From positions 1 to 64,000 of the IMG/VR virus record IMGVR_UViG_3300009183_000002: a DNA stretch of 64,000 nucleotides; one strand, 5' to 3'. A program made the translations under genes and the position numbers. The notes below the pieces were generated by a model that saw only the letters and a list, made by a program, of their open reading frames with translations, was not told the origin of the DNA and did not search any database. Positions 50,771 to 57,502 of this stretch are shown in pieces. This stretch comes from a virus. Each line of letters opens with the position of its first letter. Position 1 is the first letter of the stretch.

Positions 50771-53626
50771 TTACCTGAGAGTAGAAAAGGTTCCGCCTGC
50801 GACAGAGACTCCTCTTTGTTTCATCATCTTATCAAGAAAAGACTGAGCTTCCCCTGGTTTACCCGTAAGTTGAAGTTGTCTAAGCTGGCGGGCAACATCA
50901 AAAGATTCTTGTTTTTGAGGGGTTGGTGTTTGCGTAACCATATCTGAAGCACGATAAGCGGGTTTACCAAAATCTTGAGTCATCTGTCGAATCATGTTTT
51001 CGGTCCCCGAGCCGCCAGGGAAAGCTACCAGTACGTCACCTTCTTTAGCCATTTGCGTGTTTCGTAATGTTCCAGCGGATAACCCCTGTTCATTCCAATT
51101 AGCAGGAAATACTTGAAGACCAAGGCCACGTTCTTGAGCATATCTTTCGGCTAACGTATCCGCGCCACGAGCACCTCCTGACACAATCTTTACACTCATA
51201 CCTTCTGGAATATTCAGTTGAGAAATAGTCTGATCAAGTTTCTGGCTTAACTCAGGATAGTTCTCATACTTACGACCGCCTGCAACAACAACGTTAACTG
51301 TTTGCTTGCCTTGCTTACGAGAGCCGGCTGGTAAACGCCAAGCAGAAGGCGAATTTGATGGGGAAATAGCTGCTTCGGGAGATGTGGATGACGCACCCAT
51401 AGCTGCACGTTGGACTCCATACATATCTTCAGAACTTAAGATATCAGAATAAGATTCTCCAGAGTTTTCACCACGAATAGATGTACGGCTTGCGGCCTGC
51501 ATTTTGAGAGGCTCTCCAGTTTCGGGGTCAAATGCATTAATGTTTGAAACGGATTTAGCACGACCACCAGAAAGCAAACCACCTGGCACAATTTCTAAAT
51601 CATTAGGCCCAGGTTGAGCCATCCTGGCACCGCGTTCAATATTAGAAAGCTCGCCACCCTCGGCTTCAAAAGACATAGTGTCAGGTGCGGTGCGCTTAGG
51701 GCGAACAACAGTTCCCTCACCGCTCCAATCAACTAAGGTGCTTGGCGTCCATTTAGAAAGTTCTTCAAGTTGCTCGTTGGCTGTATTAGTTGCACCTGCT
51801 AAACGGTTGTTAAGAAAATTAAGTTCTGACTCATTGTTTTGCATTTGATTGGCAACATTTCTAAGCTGTTGCCCAAGTTCGCGATCTGGTTTTTGATTTA
51901 AACTGTACAACAACATATTTTGTTGTTCACCTAAAGCAGCCTGTTGTTTTGCTAAAGCATTGATACGAGGAGTGACTTCAAGTCGAACACCTCCAAGCCA
52001 ATTTTTAACTTCGTTTTGTTTATTGATAAAATCTTGTTCAGAATTAATTGCAGTCTGTTCTGAGATAAATGGCTTACGGAAGGCAAGTTCTGGATCATCT
52101 TGCATCACATCTTTAATATTTACATCAAACTCTGTTCCACTTACCATACGGGTGTTAGGCATTTGCGACAAAGAAGCAGCTTGCAGATAACGAGGATCTT
52201 CTAAGCCAACTTCCATTGCTTGTTTTGTTTTTGTAAACTCACTGCCATACTCGTACGATTTAGGTCCAAGGCGAGATGCTAATTCTTTTTCAACTCTTCC
52301 TGTAGTTGCAGCACCACCTTCTTGTTCTAGTTGCGATGCAATGTTTCCACGTTGCTTAGCAATAAAATCCTTAACAAAACCTGTGGTGCTAACTGGTTGA
52401 CTTGTCATCTCAACACTTTGTCCAGGACCAAGGCCAGTCCGTGTTTGTCGAGGTGTATTTAAAGAAAACCGTTGGCCAGTGCGTAGGTCAATACCTTCAG
52501 CTTGATCAAGCGGGCGGCCATCAGGCATCATGTCTGCCACGGCGTTAACCGAAGCATCTTGGCGATTAGCTAATGCTTCCGTAGGTTGAGTCTGTGTACG
52601 CAGAGGTGCTTCATACGTATCTTGTAAACGGTCTACGGTACCAATGTCGATATCTTCATTACGCTGCAGTGCACTCATGGTGCGCCCCGTCATTTGATCT
52701 TCGCCCGATTCCAAGGCGTTGATTGCCTGGTCGACGTTAAAAGCACGTGTTGTCTGTTGTTGGTTTACGAGCGTTTCATTTTGAATCTCGCTTACCAGGT
52801 TCCAGAGGTTCTTGCGTTCTTGTGATTGGATGCTGGCTGCTTGCCTTGCAATCTCACTCCTGGCGCCTTTGTTGCTGAATGCGCTGACTTCATCAATCAG
52901 ATCACCAGCGGCTTGTTCTGCTGCACGATTTAGAACAGTCTGTTCAATGTAGCCACGACCGCCAAGTTGATTTGCTAAAAAGTCCGTGCCACTAGGACGA
53001 GTGGGCGGAAGAGCTTTAATTTCAGAAACAACGTCGTCAACGCCTTCTTGTAATTGACCATAAGGAGAAAATTGCCCTAACAGACCTTGACCACCCGTTG
53101 CTGCTGGTGGGTTGCCCAAATCTTCTACAGAAACTTTCTGGATTCCTAAAGTTGCACGCGCACGTTCGGGTGAAATGTTACTTAAATCTGTTTGCACAAT
53201 ACCAGGCATTCTTTCTGCCCTGGCAACACGGGCATTTTCCTCCATGGTGCCCAAACGTTCCACCATCCCACCAGGAGTTGGCCGTGCAGTAGGCGGTTGG
53301 CTAGGCGCTGGGGGACGTTGACTTGGAGGAGGTGCAGTTTGTTGACGACCAGCTGCGCGACGCACAGTTTCTTCAGCTTTACGTGCAGTGCTACCCAAAT
53401 CTTCTACTGAAACATTTTGAGTTGCGGTACGAGCTGCACGATTTGCTAATAAACGCTTAGCACCTAAGCCAGCAGCTACACCAGCACCAGCAACTAACGC
53501 CGCTTTACCTAACGCATCAATAAATCCACCGCCTTGGTCTCCACCTTCTTTCTGTCTGTCGGCTTCATACGCAGCTTGCGCCAAGAGAGCAGCTTGTAAA
53601 TTAGGATCGCTGTAATATGAAGCCAT
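50771..53626 (-). CDS. Large virion-like protein with C-terminal SLOG (YAcAr/DprA-like) domain
   Basis: 951 aa. N-terminus has a glycine-zipper stretch (DALGKAALVAGAGVAAGLGA) and two copies of VSVEDLG. The middle (about 150-770) is charged and Gln-rich. Residues about 776-895 form a SLOG domain: TVNVVVAGGRKYENYPELSQ, GGARGAD at 817-823 and FPGGSGTENM around 869-878, the phosphate-binding loops of nucleotide-binding SLOG/LOG/DprA proteins. SLOG proteins bind or cleave nucleotides or their signalling derivatives. First gene of the ejection-protein run; an injected nucleotide sensor is inference. Confidence 0.75.
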   Translation of the reverse strand: MASYYSDPNLQAALLAQAAYEADRQKEGGDQGGGFIDALGKAALVAGAGVAAGLGAKRLLANRAARTATQNVSVEDLGSTARKAEETVRRAAGRQQTAPPPSQRPPAPSQPPTARPTPGGMVERLGTMEENARVARAERMPGIVQTDLSNISPERARATLGIQKVSVEDLGNPPAATGGQGLLGQFSPYGQLQEGVDDVVSEIKALPPTRPSGTDFLANQLGGRGYIEQTVLNRAAEQAAGDLIDEVSAFSNKGARSEIARQAASIQSQERKNLWNLVSEIQNETLVNQQQTTRAFNVDQAINALESGEDQMTGRTMSALQRNEDIDIGTVDRLQDTYEAPLRTQTQPTEALANRQDASVNAVADMMPDGRPLDQAEGIDLRTGQRFSLNTPRQTRTGLGPGQSVEMTSQPVSTTGFVKDFIAKQRGNIASQLEQEGGAATTGRVEKELASRLGPKSYEYGSEFTKTKQAMEVGLEDPRYLQAASLSQMPNTRMVSGTEFDVNIKDVMQDDPELAFRKPFISEQTAINSEQDFINKQNEVKNWLGGVRLEVTPRINALAKQQAALGEQQNMLLYSLNQKPDRELGQQLRNVANQMQNNESELNFLNNRLAGATNTANEQLEELSKWTPSTLVDWSGEGTVVRPKRTAPDTMSFEAEGGELSNIERGARMAQPGPNDLEIVPGGLLSGGRAKSVSNINAFDPETGEPLKMQAASRTSIRGENSGESYSDILSSEDMYGVQRAAMGASSTSPEAAISPSNSPSAWRLPAGSRKQGKQTVNVVVAGGRKYENYPELSQKLDQTISQLNIPEGMSVKIVSGGARGADTLAERYAQERGLGLQVFPANWNEQGLSAGTLRNTQMAKEGDVLVAFPGGSGTENMIRQMTQDFGKPAYRASDMVTQTPTPQKQESFDVARQLRQLQLTGKPGEAQSFLDKMMKQRGVSVAGGTFSTLR

Positions 53627-53728
53627 AATTCTGGTCTATAACCGTTTGATTACCTCTCAACATTCTATTGTTGGCAAATCTTAGAAATAGAGGCGTTATA
53701 TTTAAAGAATAACGCATCAGTACCAGGA

Positions 53729-53941
53729 ATGGACGCAGGAACGCGCCAACAAAGGGTAGAAGCCCTAGAAACTATTAAAAACAAAGCCATGGAGATGGCT
53801 GGTAAGGGGAAAGATTCGCTGGAAGTACGTGATTTTGTAACTTCAGCTAAAAAAGAACTGGCATATGAGCTTCCCGATGAGGATGCTTTTAAAAAAGCCA
53901 TGAATGCAACGCTCGCATACAAGGCTAAGAAAGGAGAATAA
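53729..53941 (+). CDS. Small helical hypothetical protein
   Basis: 70 aa: TRQQRVEALETIKNKAMEMA, then LEVRDFVTSAKKELAYEL and AFKKAMNATLAYKAKK. Divergent from the 951-aa gene, followed by a strong terminator: a single-gene cassette. Unknown family. Confidence 0.65.
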   Translation: MDAGTRQQRVEALETIKNKAMEMAGKGKDSLEVRDFVTSAKKELAYELPDEDAFKKAMNATLAYKAKKGE

Positions 53942-53963
53942 TAAATTTTTTACAATGGTAATC

Positions 53964-53990
53964 GCCGGGGGTATTTACCCCGGCTTTTTT
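53964..53990 (+). terminator. Rho-independent terminator
   Basis: Perfect 7-bp stem GCCGGGG/CCCCGGC, 7-nt loop, then TTTTTT. Confidence 0.9.
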
Positions 53991-54370
53991 GTGTGAATTC
54001 TTGGGCTACTTACCGCAATAACGTACAAAAACCAACTTTTACCCCTAGTTAGGTATTGTAATTTTTAAAAAATAAACCAAATCACCCCCAAAATGAGTCA
54101 ATGTACTTACTAAAGGGGTCGTATACATCTCAAATAGGGTACAGAATTAGCTGACGCTTCTCCCAACCCCTATCCGAGTGCGAATATGGGAGGAAAAAAA
54201 AGAACTGCGTGATGGTATCAGAAAGCGTTCTTGGTTCTGAACCAGAGCATGAGGAGGGAAAGTTGGGAAGTTAACCTCGCTTCGCTCGTAGGAAGAACGA
54301 AGACCGCTCACTTCGTTCGCTAAGAGAGTAAGTAGCACCCCCGAGGGTAACGATACACTAAATCAAGGCT

Positions 54371-54386
54371 GATACGAATTCGTATC
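54371..54386. promoter_or_regulatory. 16-bp palindrome GATACG-AATT-CGTATC
   Basis: Perfect palindrome, extended by AGGC/GCCT on the flanks. The same arms with a different 4-nt centre recur at 57211-57226, suggesting a binding site for a dimeric regulator. Confidence 0.45.
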
Positions 54387-54458
54387 GCGCCTGAAATTGG
54401 GGAAGGATCCTTCGCACGACAGGGTTCAGATAGAACTGTAGTTCGCTTGGCACTGGGG

Positions 54459-54478
54459 TTTTCCACAGGTTTTCCACA
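54459..54478 (+). promoter_or_regulatory. Two tandem DnaA-box-like sites
   Basis: TTTTCCACA at 54459-54467 and again at 54470-54478. This fits TTWTNCACA and matches the box form reported for cyanobacterial DnaA. Confidence 0.55.
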
Positions 54479-54525
54479 GGTAAGCCCAAGCATTCACATC
54501 TAACACTCGCACACATCTCAACACA

Positions 54526-54711
54526 ATGACACGTTCACTCATCGCTTCATACATGTTTGTATTCGGCGTCATCGCAACTGTTGGCACACAGCTCAGCGTA
54601 CAGAAACTTGAGGCTGCAACTGCAACTCAATGTATCCAGCATGACTGGCCAGTGAAAGCTCACCAGGTTCACATGGCTTGGTGTGCAGCCAACAACTATC
54701 GAACTAACTGA
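54526..54711 (+). CDS. Small secreted protein with two cysteines
   Basis: 61 aa. MTRSLIASYMFVFGVIATVG is a signal peptide; after a likely cleavage near EAATAT comes a 28-residue mature part with QCIQHDWPVKAHQ and HMAWCAANNY, two Cys able to form a disulphide. First early gene. Its TGA lies in the 5' strand of structured element 1. Function unknown; periplasmic in inference. Confidence 0.65.
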   Translation: MTRSLIASYMFVFGVIATVGTQLSVQKLEAATATQCIQHDWPVKAHQVHMAWCAANNYRTN

Positions 54712-54751
54712 GTACCAGGCGTGAGCCGAGGGATCGAATCCCTCACTCAGT
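54707..54751 (+). ncRNA. Structured RNA element 1 (T-arm-like three-way junction)
   Basis: Outer stem ACTGAGT/ACTCAGT (7 bp, 54707-54713 with 54745-54751), hairpin GGC-GTGA-GCC (54718-54727), and a T-arm-like GAGGG-ATCGAAT-CCCTC (54728-54744) that directly abuts the 3' outer strand. The upstream gene's stop codon is within the 5' strand. Element 4 has the same structure with compensatory changes. Confidence 0.65.
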
Positions 54752-54753
54752 AT

Positions 54754-54778
54754 TACCCCCAGCGGAGATGGGTACCGC
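54754..54778 (+). promoter_or_regulatory. Interleaved-stem element preceding a start codon (copy 1)
   Basis: TACCC (54754-54758) pairs with GGGTA (54770-54774) around the 11-nt loop CCAGCGGAGAT; loop bases GCGG (54762-54765) match CCGC (54775-54778). This is a pseudoknot or two exclusive hairpins. Copies at 54994 and 55526 vary in compensatory fashion. The next GTG start is 17 nt downstream. Confidence 0.5.
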
Positions 54779-54794
54779 ACACACGAGTAACACC

Positions 54795-54950
54795 GTGGCA
54801 ATTCGTAAGAACCTTGCTCAACAATTCGCTAATGCCGCCAAGGCATTGGAGAAAGATCAGAGCAAGGAGAAGCTTGGCTTAGCAATCATGGCTGCTCGCA
54901 TTGGTCTTGCCAATGCAATCATGCCGAAGATTCCTCCAGTCAAGCGCTGA
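54795..54950 (+). CDS. Small helical basic protein
   Basis: 51 aa from GTG 54795, the first in-frame start after the interleaved-stem element. AIRKNLAQQFANAAKALEKD then EKLGLAIMAARIGLANAIM: amphipathic helices. Weak Shine-Dalgarno (ACGAG). Unknown function. Confidence 0.5.
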   Translation: MAIRKNLAQQFANAAKALEKDQSKEKLGLAIMAARIGLANAIMPKIPPVKR

Positions 54951-54966
54951 TTCGTACAAGCGAGTT

Positions 54967-54985
54967 GGGAGGTGCAAACCCTCCC
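54967..54985 (+). ncRNA. Structured element 2 (TGCAAAC stem-loop)
   Basis: GGGAGG-TGCAAAC-CCTCCC: 6-bp stem with a 7-nt T-loop-like loop. A shorter GCTG/CAGC outer pairing exists (54949-54952 with 54987-54990). Follows the stop of the 51-aa gene. Confidence 0.45.
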
Positions 54986-54993
54986 ACAGCTAT

Positions 54994-55018
54994 TGCCTCC
55001 CGCAGAGATAGGCACTGC
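54994..55018 (+). promoter_or_regulatory. Interleaved-stem element (copy 2)
   Basis: TGCCT (54994-54998)/AGGCA (55010-55014) with 11-nt loop CCCGCAGAGAT; loop GCAG matches CTGC (55015-55018). An AGGAG follows at 55024 and GTG at 55035. Stem bases differ from copy 1 at paired positions on both sides. Confidence 0.5.
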
Positions 55019-55034
55019 ACAACAGGAGATTCCT

Positions 55035-55259
55035 GTGGACCAAGTCTACGTTCTTATGGGTTCTGTAATCTGTGATTACGACCAAGGAGACACTTGGGTA
55101 CAAGGCGTTTATGCAGATGAAGAATCTGCTTATCGCTACAGGGCTATTCTTGAAACAGAACAGCTCCAAAGAGGGATTGACTTAATTAAGTCAGATCCCA
55201 AAGCGAGCATCACCATTGATCGTCAATGGTCTGTTCGTCCTCATAAGCTAATCCGTTAA
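55035..55259 (+). CDS. Small hypothetical protein
   Basis: 74 aa from GTG 55035 with AGGAG 6 nt upstream. VYVLMGSVICDYDQGDTWVQ followed by ADEESAYRYRAILE: a compact alpha/beta protein. TAA stop lies at the edge of element 3. Unknown function. Confidence 0.6.
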   Translation: MDQVYVLMGSVICDYDQGDTWVQGVYADEESAYRYRAILETEQLQRGIDLIKSDPKASITIDRQWSVRPHKLIR

Positions 55260-55266
55260 AGCGGGT

Positions 55267-55314
55267 GACCAGGTGCAAACCCTGGTCTAGCAATTGCCAC
55301 ACACTGAGTGTGGC
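55267..55314 (+). ncRNA. Structured element 3
   Basis: GACCAGG-TGCAAAC-CCTGGTC (7-bp stem, 7-nt loop, 55267-55287), then GCCACAC-ACTGA-GTGTGGC (55296-55314). The second hairpin is repeated exactly in element 5. No outer three-way stem is evident here. Confidence 0.5.
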
Positions 55315-55326
55315 TCACTCAAGACC

Positions 55327-55482
55327 ATGACAACCACATATCAACAACTCCGTCAGTACTTTACTGAACAAGAGTTGGACAACGCAACAGTTATCACACG
55401 TCATGTGCAACACGATTTTCCGCACATGACATACGCAGAGATTTACATCAACCTTCTGGTTCAGATGATTGCTGAACGTTGA
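55327..55482 (+). CDS. Small hypothetical protein
   Basis: 51 aa from ATG 55327. TYQQLRQYFTEQELDNATVI, then a helix with HVQHDFPHMTYAEIYINLL. The TGA is in the 5' strand of element 4. Unknown function. Confidence 0.55.
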   Translation: MTTTYQQLRQYFTEQELDNATVITRHVQHDFPHMTYAEIYINLLVQMIAER

Positions 55483-55522
55483 GTACCAGGCGTGAGCCGG
55501 GGAATCAAATTCCCCACTCAAC
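55478..55522 (+). ncRNA. Structured RNA element 4
   Basis: GTTGAGT/ACTCAAC (55478-55484, 55516-55522), GGC-GTGA-GCC (55489-55498), GGGGA-ATCAAAT-TCCCC (55499-55515). Same 45-nt architecture as element 1 with base-pair-preserving changes in both long stems and an identical ACCAGGCGTGAGCC middle. Confidence 0.65.
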
Positions 55523-55525
55523 TAT

Positions 55526-55550
55526 TGCCTCCCGCAGAGATAGGCACTGC
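55526..55550 (+). promoter_or_regulatory. Interleaved-stem element (copy 3)
   Basis: Same 25-nt sequence as copy 2 (TGCCT/AGGCA, loop CCCGCAGAGAT, CTGC). The ATG at 55567 is 17 nt downstream, with TAGAG between. Confidence 0.5.
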
Positions 55551-55566
55551 ATACATAGAGTTATCC

Positions 55567-55851
55567 ATGGCTATCAACGGTGATCTTGACCTTAGTAAAG
55601 GTTGGATCAAACATGCCAATGTTCCAGGGGGTTACTTCCTGGAATATACGGACGACGTTGTGTATCTCACTATCGTCACAGGCCCTCCAGGTTCTGGACT
55701 GATGGGCATTATTGCCCCAGGAGTAGAGACTACATACGAGGCCTGGCTTCCTGGTTTAGCCAACCCAACAGGTCATCTAACTCTCCAGGAGATACGTGGC
55801 GTCATTCGTTACCTTCATGAGAAGGCAATAGAAGATGCTATGTATGACTGA
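55567..55851 (+). CDS. Hypothetical protein
   Basis: 94 aa from ATG 55567. AINGDLDLSKGWIKHANVPG then LTIVTGPPGSGLMGIIAPGV and a C-terminal helix. GPPGSG resembles but does not satisfy a Walker A motif (no GKS/T). TGA lies in element 5. Unknown. Confidence 0.6.
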   Translation: MAINGDLDLSKGWIKHANVPGGYFLEYTDDVVYLTIVTGPPGSGLMGIIAPGVETTYEAWLPGLANPTGHLTLQEIRGVIRYLHEKAIEDAMYD

Positions 55852-55927
55852 GCTGTAGTACTGCACTACAAGGTGTAGGGCTAGGTGCAACTCCTAGCCT
55901 CAGTAATTGCCACACACTGAGTGTGGC
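55847..55927 (+). ncRNA. Structured RNA element 5
   Basis: Outer ACTGAG/CTCAGT (55847-55852, 55899-55904), hairpin TGTAGT-ACTGC-ACTACA (55854-55870), and GGCTAGG-TGCAACT-CCTAGCC (55879-55899); then GCCACAC-ACTGA-GTGTGGC (55909-55927). A larger variant of elements 1 and 4, again with the stop codon embedded. Confidence 0.55.
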
Positions 55928-55939
55928 TTAACTTAACTC

Positions 55940-56140
55940 ATGTCACTTATCAAGAACGCATACGTATGTGTTGTGAATGGTGAACCAGAACTGTTCCAGA
56001 CGCAACAACAAGCAGAAGATCATGCCATGGAACTTAGCTTCGCATGGTATGACGCACAGCTTGATGTTCCGGCTCCACGACTGGCAGTCATGTCAGTTAC
56101 CAACTGGTTACAGCTTCAATCACAACTAGTTCTTGTCTAA
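55940..56140 (+). CDS. Small hypothetical protein
   Basis: 66 aa from ATG 55940. SLIKNAYVCVVNGEPELFQT, EDHAMELSFAWYDAQ. Follows element 5. Function unknown. Confidence 0.6.
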   Translation: MSLIKNAYVCVVNGEPELFQTQQQAEDHAMELSFAWYDAQLDVPAPRLAVMSVTNWLQLQSQLVLV

Positions 56141-56165
56141 CATTTATTAATTTCAATTCAAACCA

Positions 56166-56390
56166 ATGCAAATCTATCAACCCTGCATCGATTCACATGA
56201 CAGAGTTATCTGGAATGGCGGTGATTCTACTCAACTCCATTTCCAATTTGACGATGGTCACTTTGGTGAAACAGAATGGATCGATGAGTACACACGTACT
56301 TTTATGGAATTCCCTACCAGCATGAGTGCCCTTCACGCAGCAATGGTTGACTTGTACAACTATTGTTCTGCTGGTCTACATAACTTCTAA
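56166..56390 (+). CDS. Small hypothetical protein
   Basis: 74 aa. DSHDRVIWNGGDSTQLHFQF then FGETEWIDEYTRTF; beta-rich with a helical end. Unknown. Confidence 0.6.
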   Translation: MQIYQPCIDSHDRVIWNGGDSTQLHFQFDDGHFGETEWIDEYTRTFMEFPTSMSALHAAMVDLYNYCSAGLHNF

Positions 56391-56404
56391 TTTGATTCAA
56401 ATTT

Positions 56405-56452
56405 GATGTTTGCCCAGAGGGTTTCGGCCCTTTCTGCAGACTTCATGTCTGC
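56405..56452 (+). ncRNA. Double-hairpin element, copy 1
   Basis: Conserved GATGTTTGCCC leader, AGAGGG/CCCTTT hairpin (56416-56433) and GCAGAC-TTCAT-GTCTGC hairpin (56436-56452). Recurs at 56738-56786 with a different first stem. In the spacer before the 85-aa gene. No U tract, so not a standard terminator. Confidence 0.5.
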
Positions 56453-56477
56453 TATCAACTCAACCTAGTTCAATACC

Positions 56478-56735
56478 ATGAACGTTGCACAAGTTGAACA
56501 TCTTCTAATCCACGATGCCCGGCTATTGGCTCGTCGAGACTCCAATGCCCATCTACCTTGTATCGATTGGAACATCGAAGAGAAGCGTCAAGCTGCTCTC
56601 GAATTGTTCTATGAGTTCCAAGATGGCATGGCTAAGTTCGAAGACCTGCTGCCAATCTGTGCCATACTTCAGAAGAAGGTTGACATCAACCGACTAGCAC
56701 TGAAGTGGGAACAGGAGTACGGCATCGAAGACTAA
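56478..56735 (+). CDS. Small helical hypothetical protein
   Basis: 85 aa from ATG 56478. NVAQVEHLLIHDARLLARRD, then AALELFYEFQDGMAKFEDLL. Mostly alpha. Unknown function. Confidence 0.6.
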   Translation: MNVAQVEHLLIHDARLLARRDSNAHLPCIDWNIEEKRQAALELFYEFQDGMAKFEDLLPICAILQKKVDINRLALKWEQEYGIED

Positions 56736-56737
56736 CT

Positions 56738-56786
56738 GATGTTTGCCCAGAGGACTCCGGTCCTCTCTGCAGACTTCATTGTCTGC
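56738..56786 (+). ncRNA. Double-hairpin element, copy 2
   Basis: GATGTTTGCCC leader, AGAGGAC-TCCG-GTCCTCT (7 bp, 56749-56766) and GCAGAC-TTCATT-GTCTGC (56769-56786). The first stem differs from copy 1 on both strands while staying paired. Confidence 0.5.
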
Positions 56787-56832
56787 CGTAGATACATATG
56801 TACTACGCCACTAACTCAACTCAGTGTTAACC

Positions 56833-57186
56833 ATGCTTAAAGTCAACGGCACCGGTAAGATTATCCACACTCGTCTCGCCACCTTTGACGACAAAGAGTG
56901 GCTGGAAGTTACTATCGCCTACGAAGATGCCAAGCAAAACAAGCTGCGGGTGGTAGTCACCAATAGCAATGGCTTGCTCTCTGCTGTAAAAGCAGGTGAA
57001 GACCTAGTCAATACCTGGGTCGTCTTCCATGGCGACTTAGCTATCAACCGCGTCCGCTCCCACTACACAGAAGACGGTGTTCATAAAACACTCAAGTGTC
57101 CAGAAATCCGTCTTAACTACGCTTATTTAGAGCGTATGCCAATGAGCAAAACTGTAACATCAGTTGAACAAACTGCAGTTGCTTGA
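56833..57186 (+). CDS. Possible OB-fold (SSB-like) protein
   Basis: 117 aa from ATG 56833. Strand-rich order LKVNGTGKIIHTRLATFDDK, EWLEVTIAYED, LRVVVTNSNG, TWVVFHGDLAINRVRSH, then CPEIRLNYAYLERM resembles an OB fold as in single-strand DNA-binding proteins. No acidic SSB tail is present. An SSB role near a replication region would make sense but is inference. Confidence 0.55.
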   Translation: MLKVNGTGKIIHTRLATFDDKEWLEVTIAYEDAKQNKLRVVVTNSNGLLSAVKAGEDLVNTWVVFHGDLAINRVRSHYTEDGVHKTLKCPEIRLNYAYLERMPMSKTVTSVEQTAVA

Positions 57187-57210
57187 CGCCTACACTTAAC
57201 CCTTCCCTAT

Positions 57211-57226
57211 GATACGGCATCGTATC
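57211..57226. promoter_or_regulatory. Inverted repeat GATACG-GCAT-CGTATC
   Basis: Same arms and spacing as the palindrome at 54371. Lies in the 103-nt gap upstream of the membrane protein gene; a further near-perfect 10-bp hairpin (GTAGGCCTCA/TGAGGTCTAC, 57242-57265) follows. Confidence 0.45.
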
Positions 57227-57289
57227 GCTCGGTAGGTTTTCTGTAGGCCTCACACCTGAGGTCTACATCAACACTACTAACCTGCCTAC

Positions 57290-57502
57290 GTGAAACACAT
57301 TATCAAACTAGACAAAGGCAAGTACATCCAACTTGATTCTTATGGTGAGCAAACTACTCATCCATTAGAACCATTCATCGTTGGATTCTTTGTCACTGCT
57401 ATCGCCGCAATCACTGTTGGTGCAGTACTTGGTACTGATGTAACCAAGCTTATCCAAATGCCCAACCACTCAACTCAACCAACTCAACCCCTCAAGCCAT
57501 GA
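57290..57502 (+). CDS. Small membrane protein
   Basis: 70 aa from GTG 57290. A transmembrane helix (PFIVGFFVTAIAAITVGAVL, about 28-47) with a soluble Lys-rich N-terminus and a Pro/Gln-rich tail. Overlaps the next ATG. Unknown function. Confidence 0.6.
   Translation: MKHIIKLDKGKYIQLDSYGEQTTHPLEPFIVGFFVTAIAAITVGAVLGTDVTKLIQMPNHSTQPTQPLKP

Larger units (their letters stand above)
54000..54525. other. Candidate replication origin / regulatory gap
   Basis: About 525 nt without a gene. An AT-rich tract (54055-54090), repeated CGCTTCGCTCG/CACTTCGTTCG motifs (about 54280-54320), the palindrome GATACGAATTCGTATC (54371-54386) and two TTTTCCACA boxes (54459-54478). It separates the late minus-strand half from the early plus-strand half. 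Origin function is inferred. Confidence 0.45.

Noticed and set aside
54226-54250. Short inverted repeat GTTCTTGGTTCTGAACCAGA as a terminator
   Set aside because: No T tract follows and no gene ends nearby; it is kept only as part of the origin-like gap.
54707-54751. Canonical tRNA gene
   Set aside because: The acceptor-like stem and T-arm-like stem-loop are present, but there is no anticodon arm, the D arm is a 10-nt GTGA hairpin and no CCA follows.
55684-55701. Walker A ATPase motif in the 94-aa early protein (GPPGSG)
   Set aside because: The motif lacks the GK[ST] residues needed for nucleotide binding, and the protein is too small for a P-loop fold.
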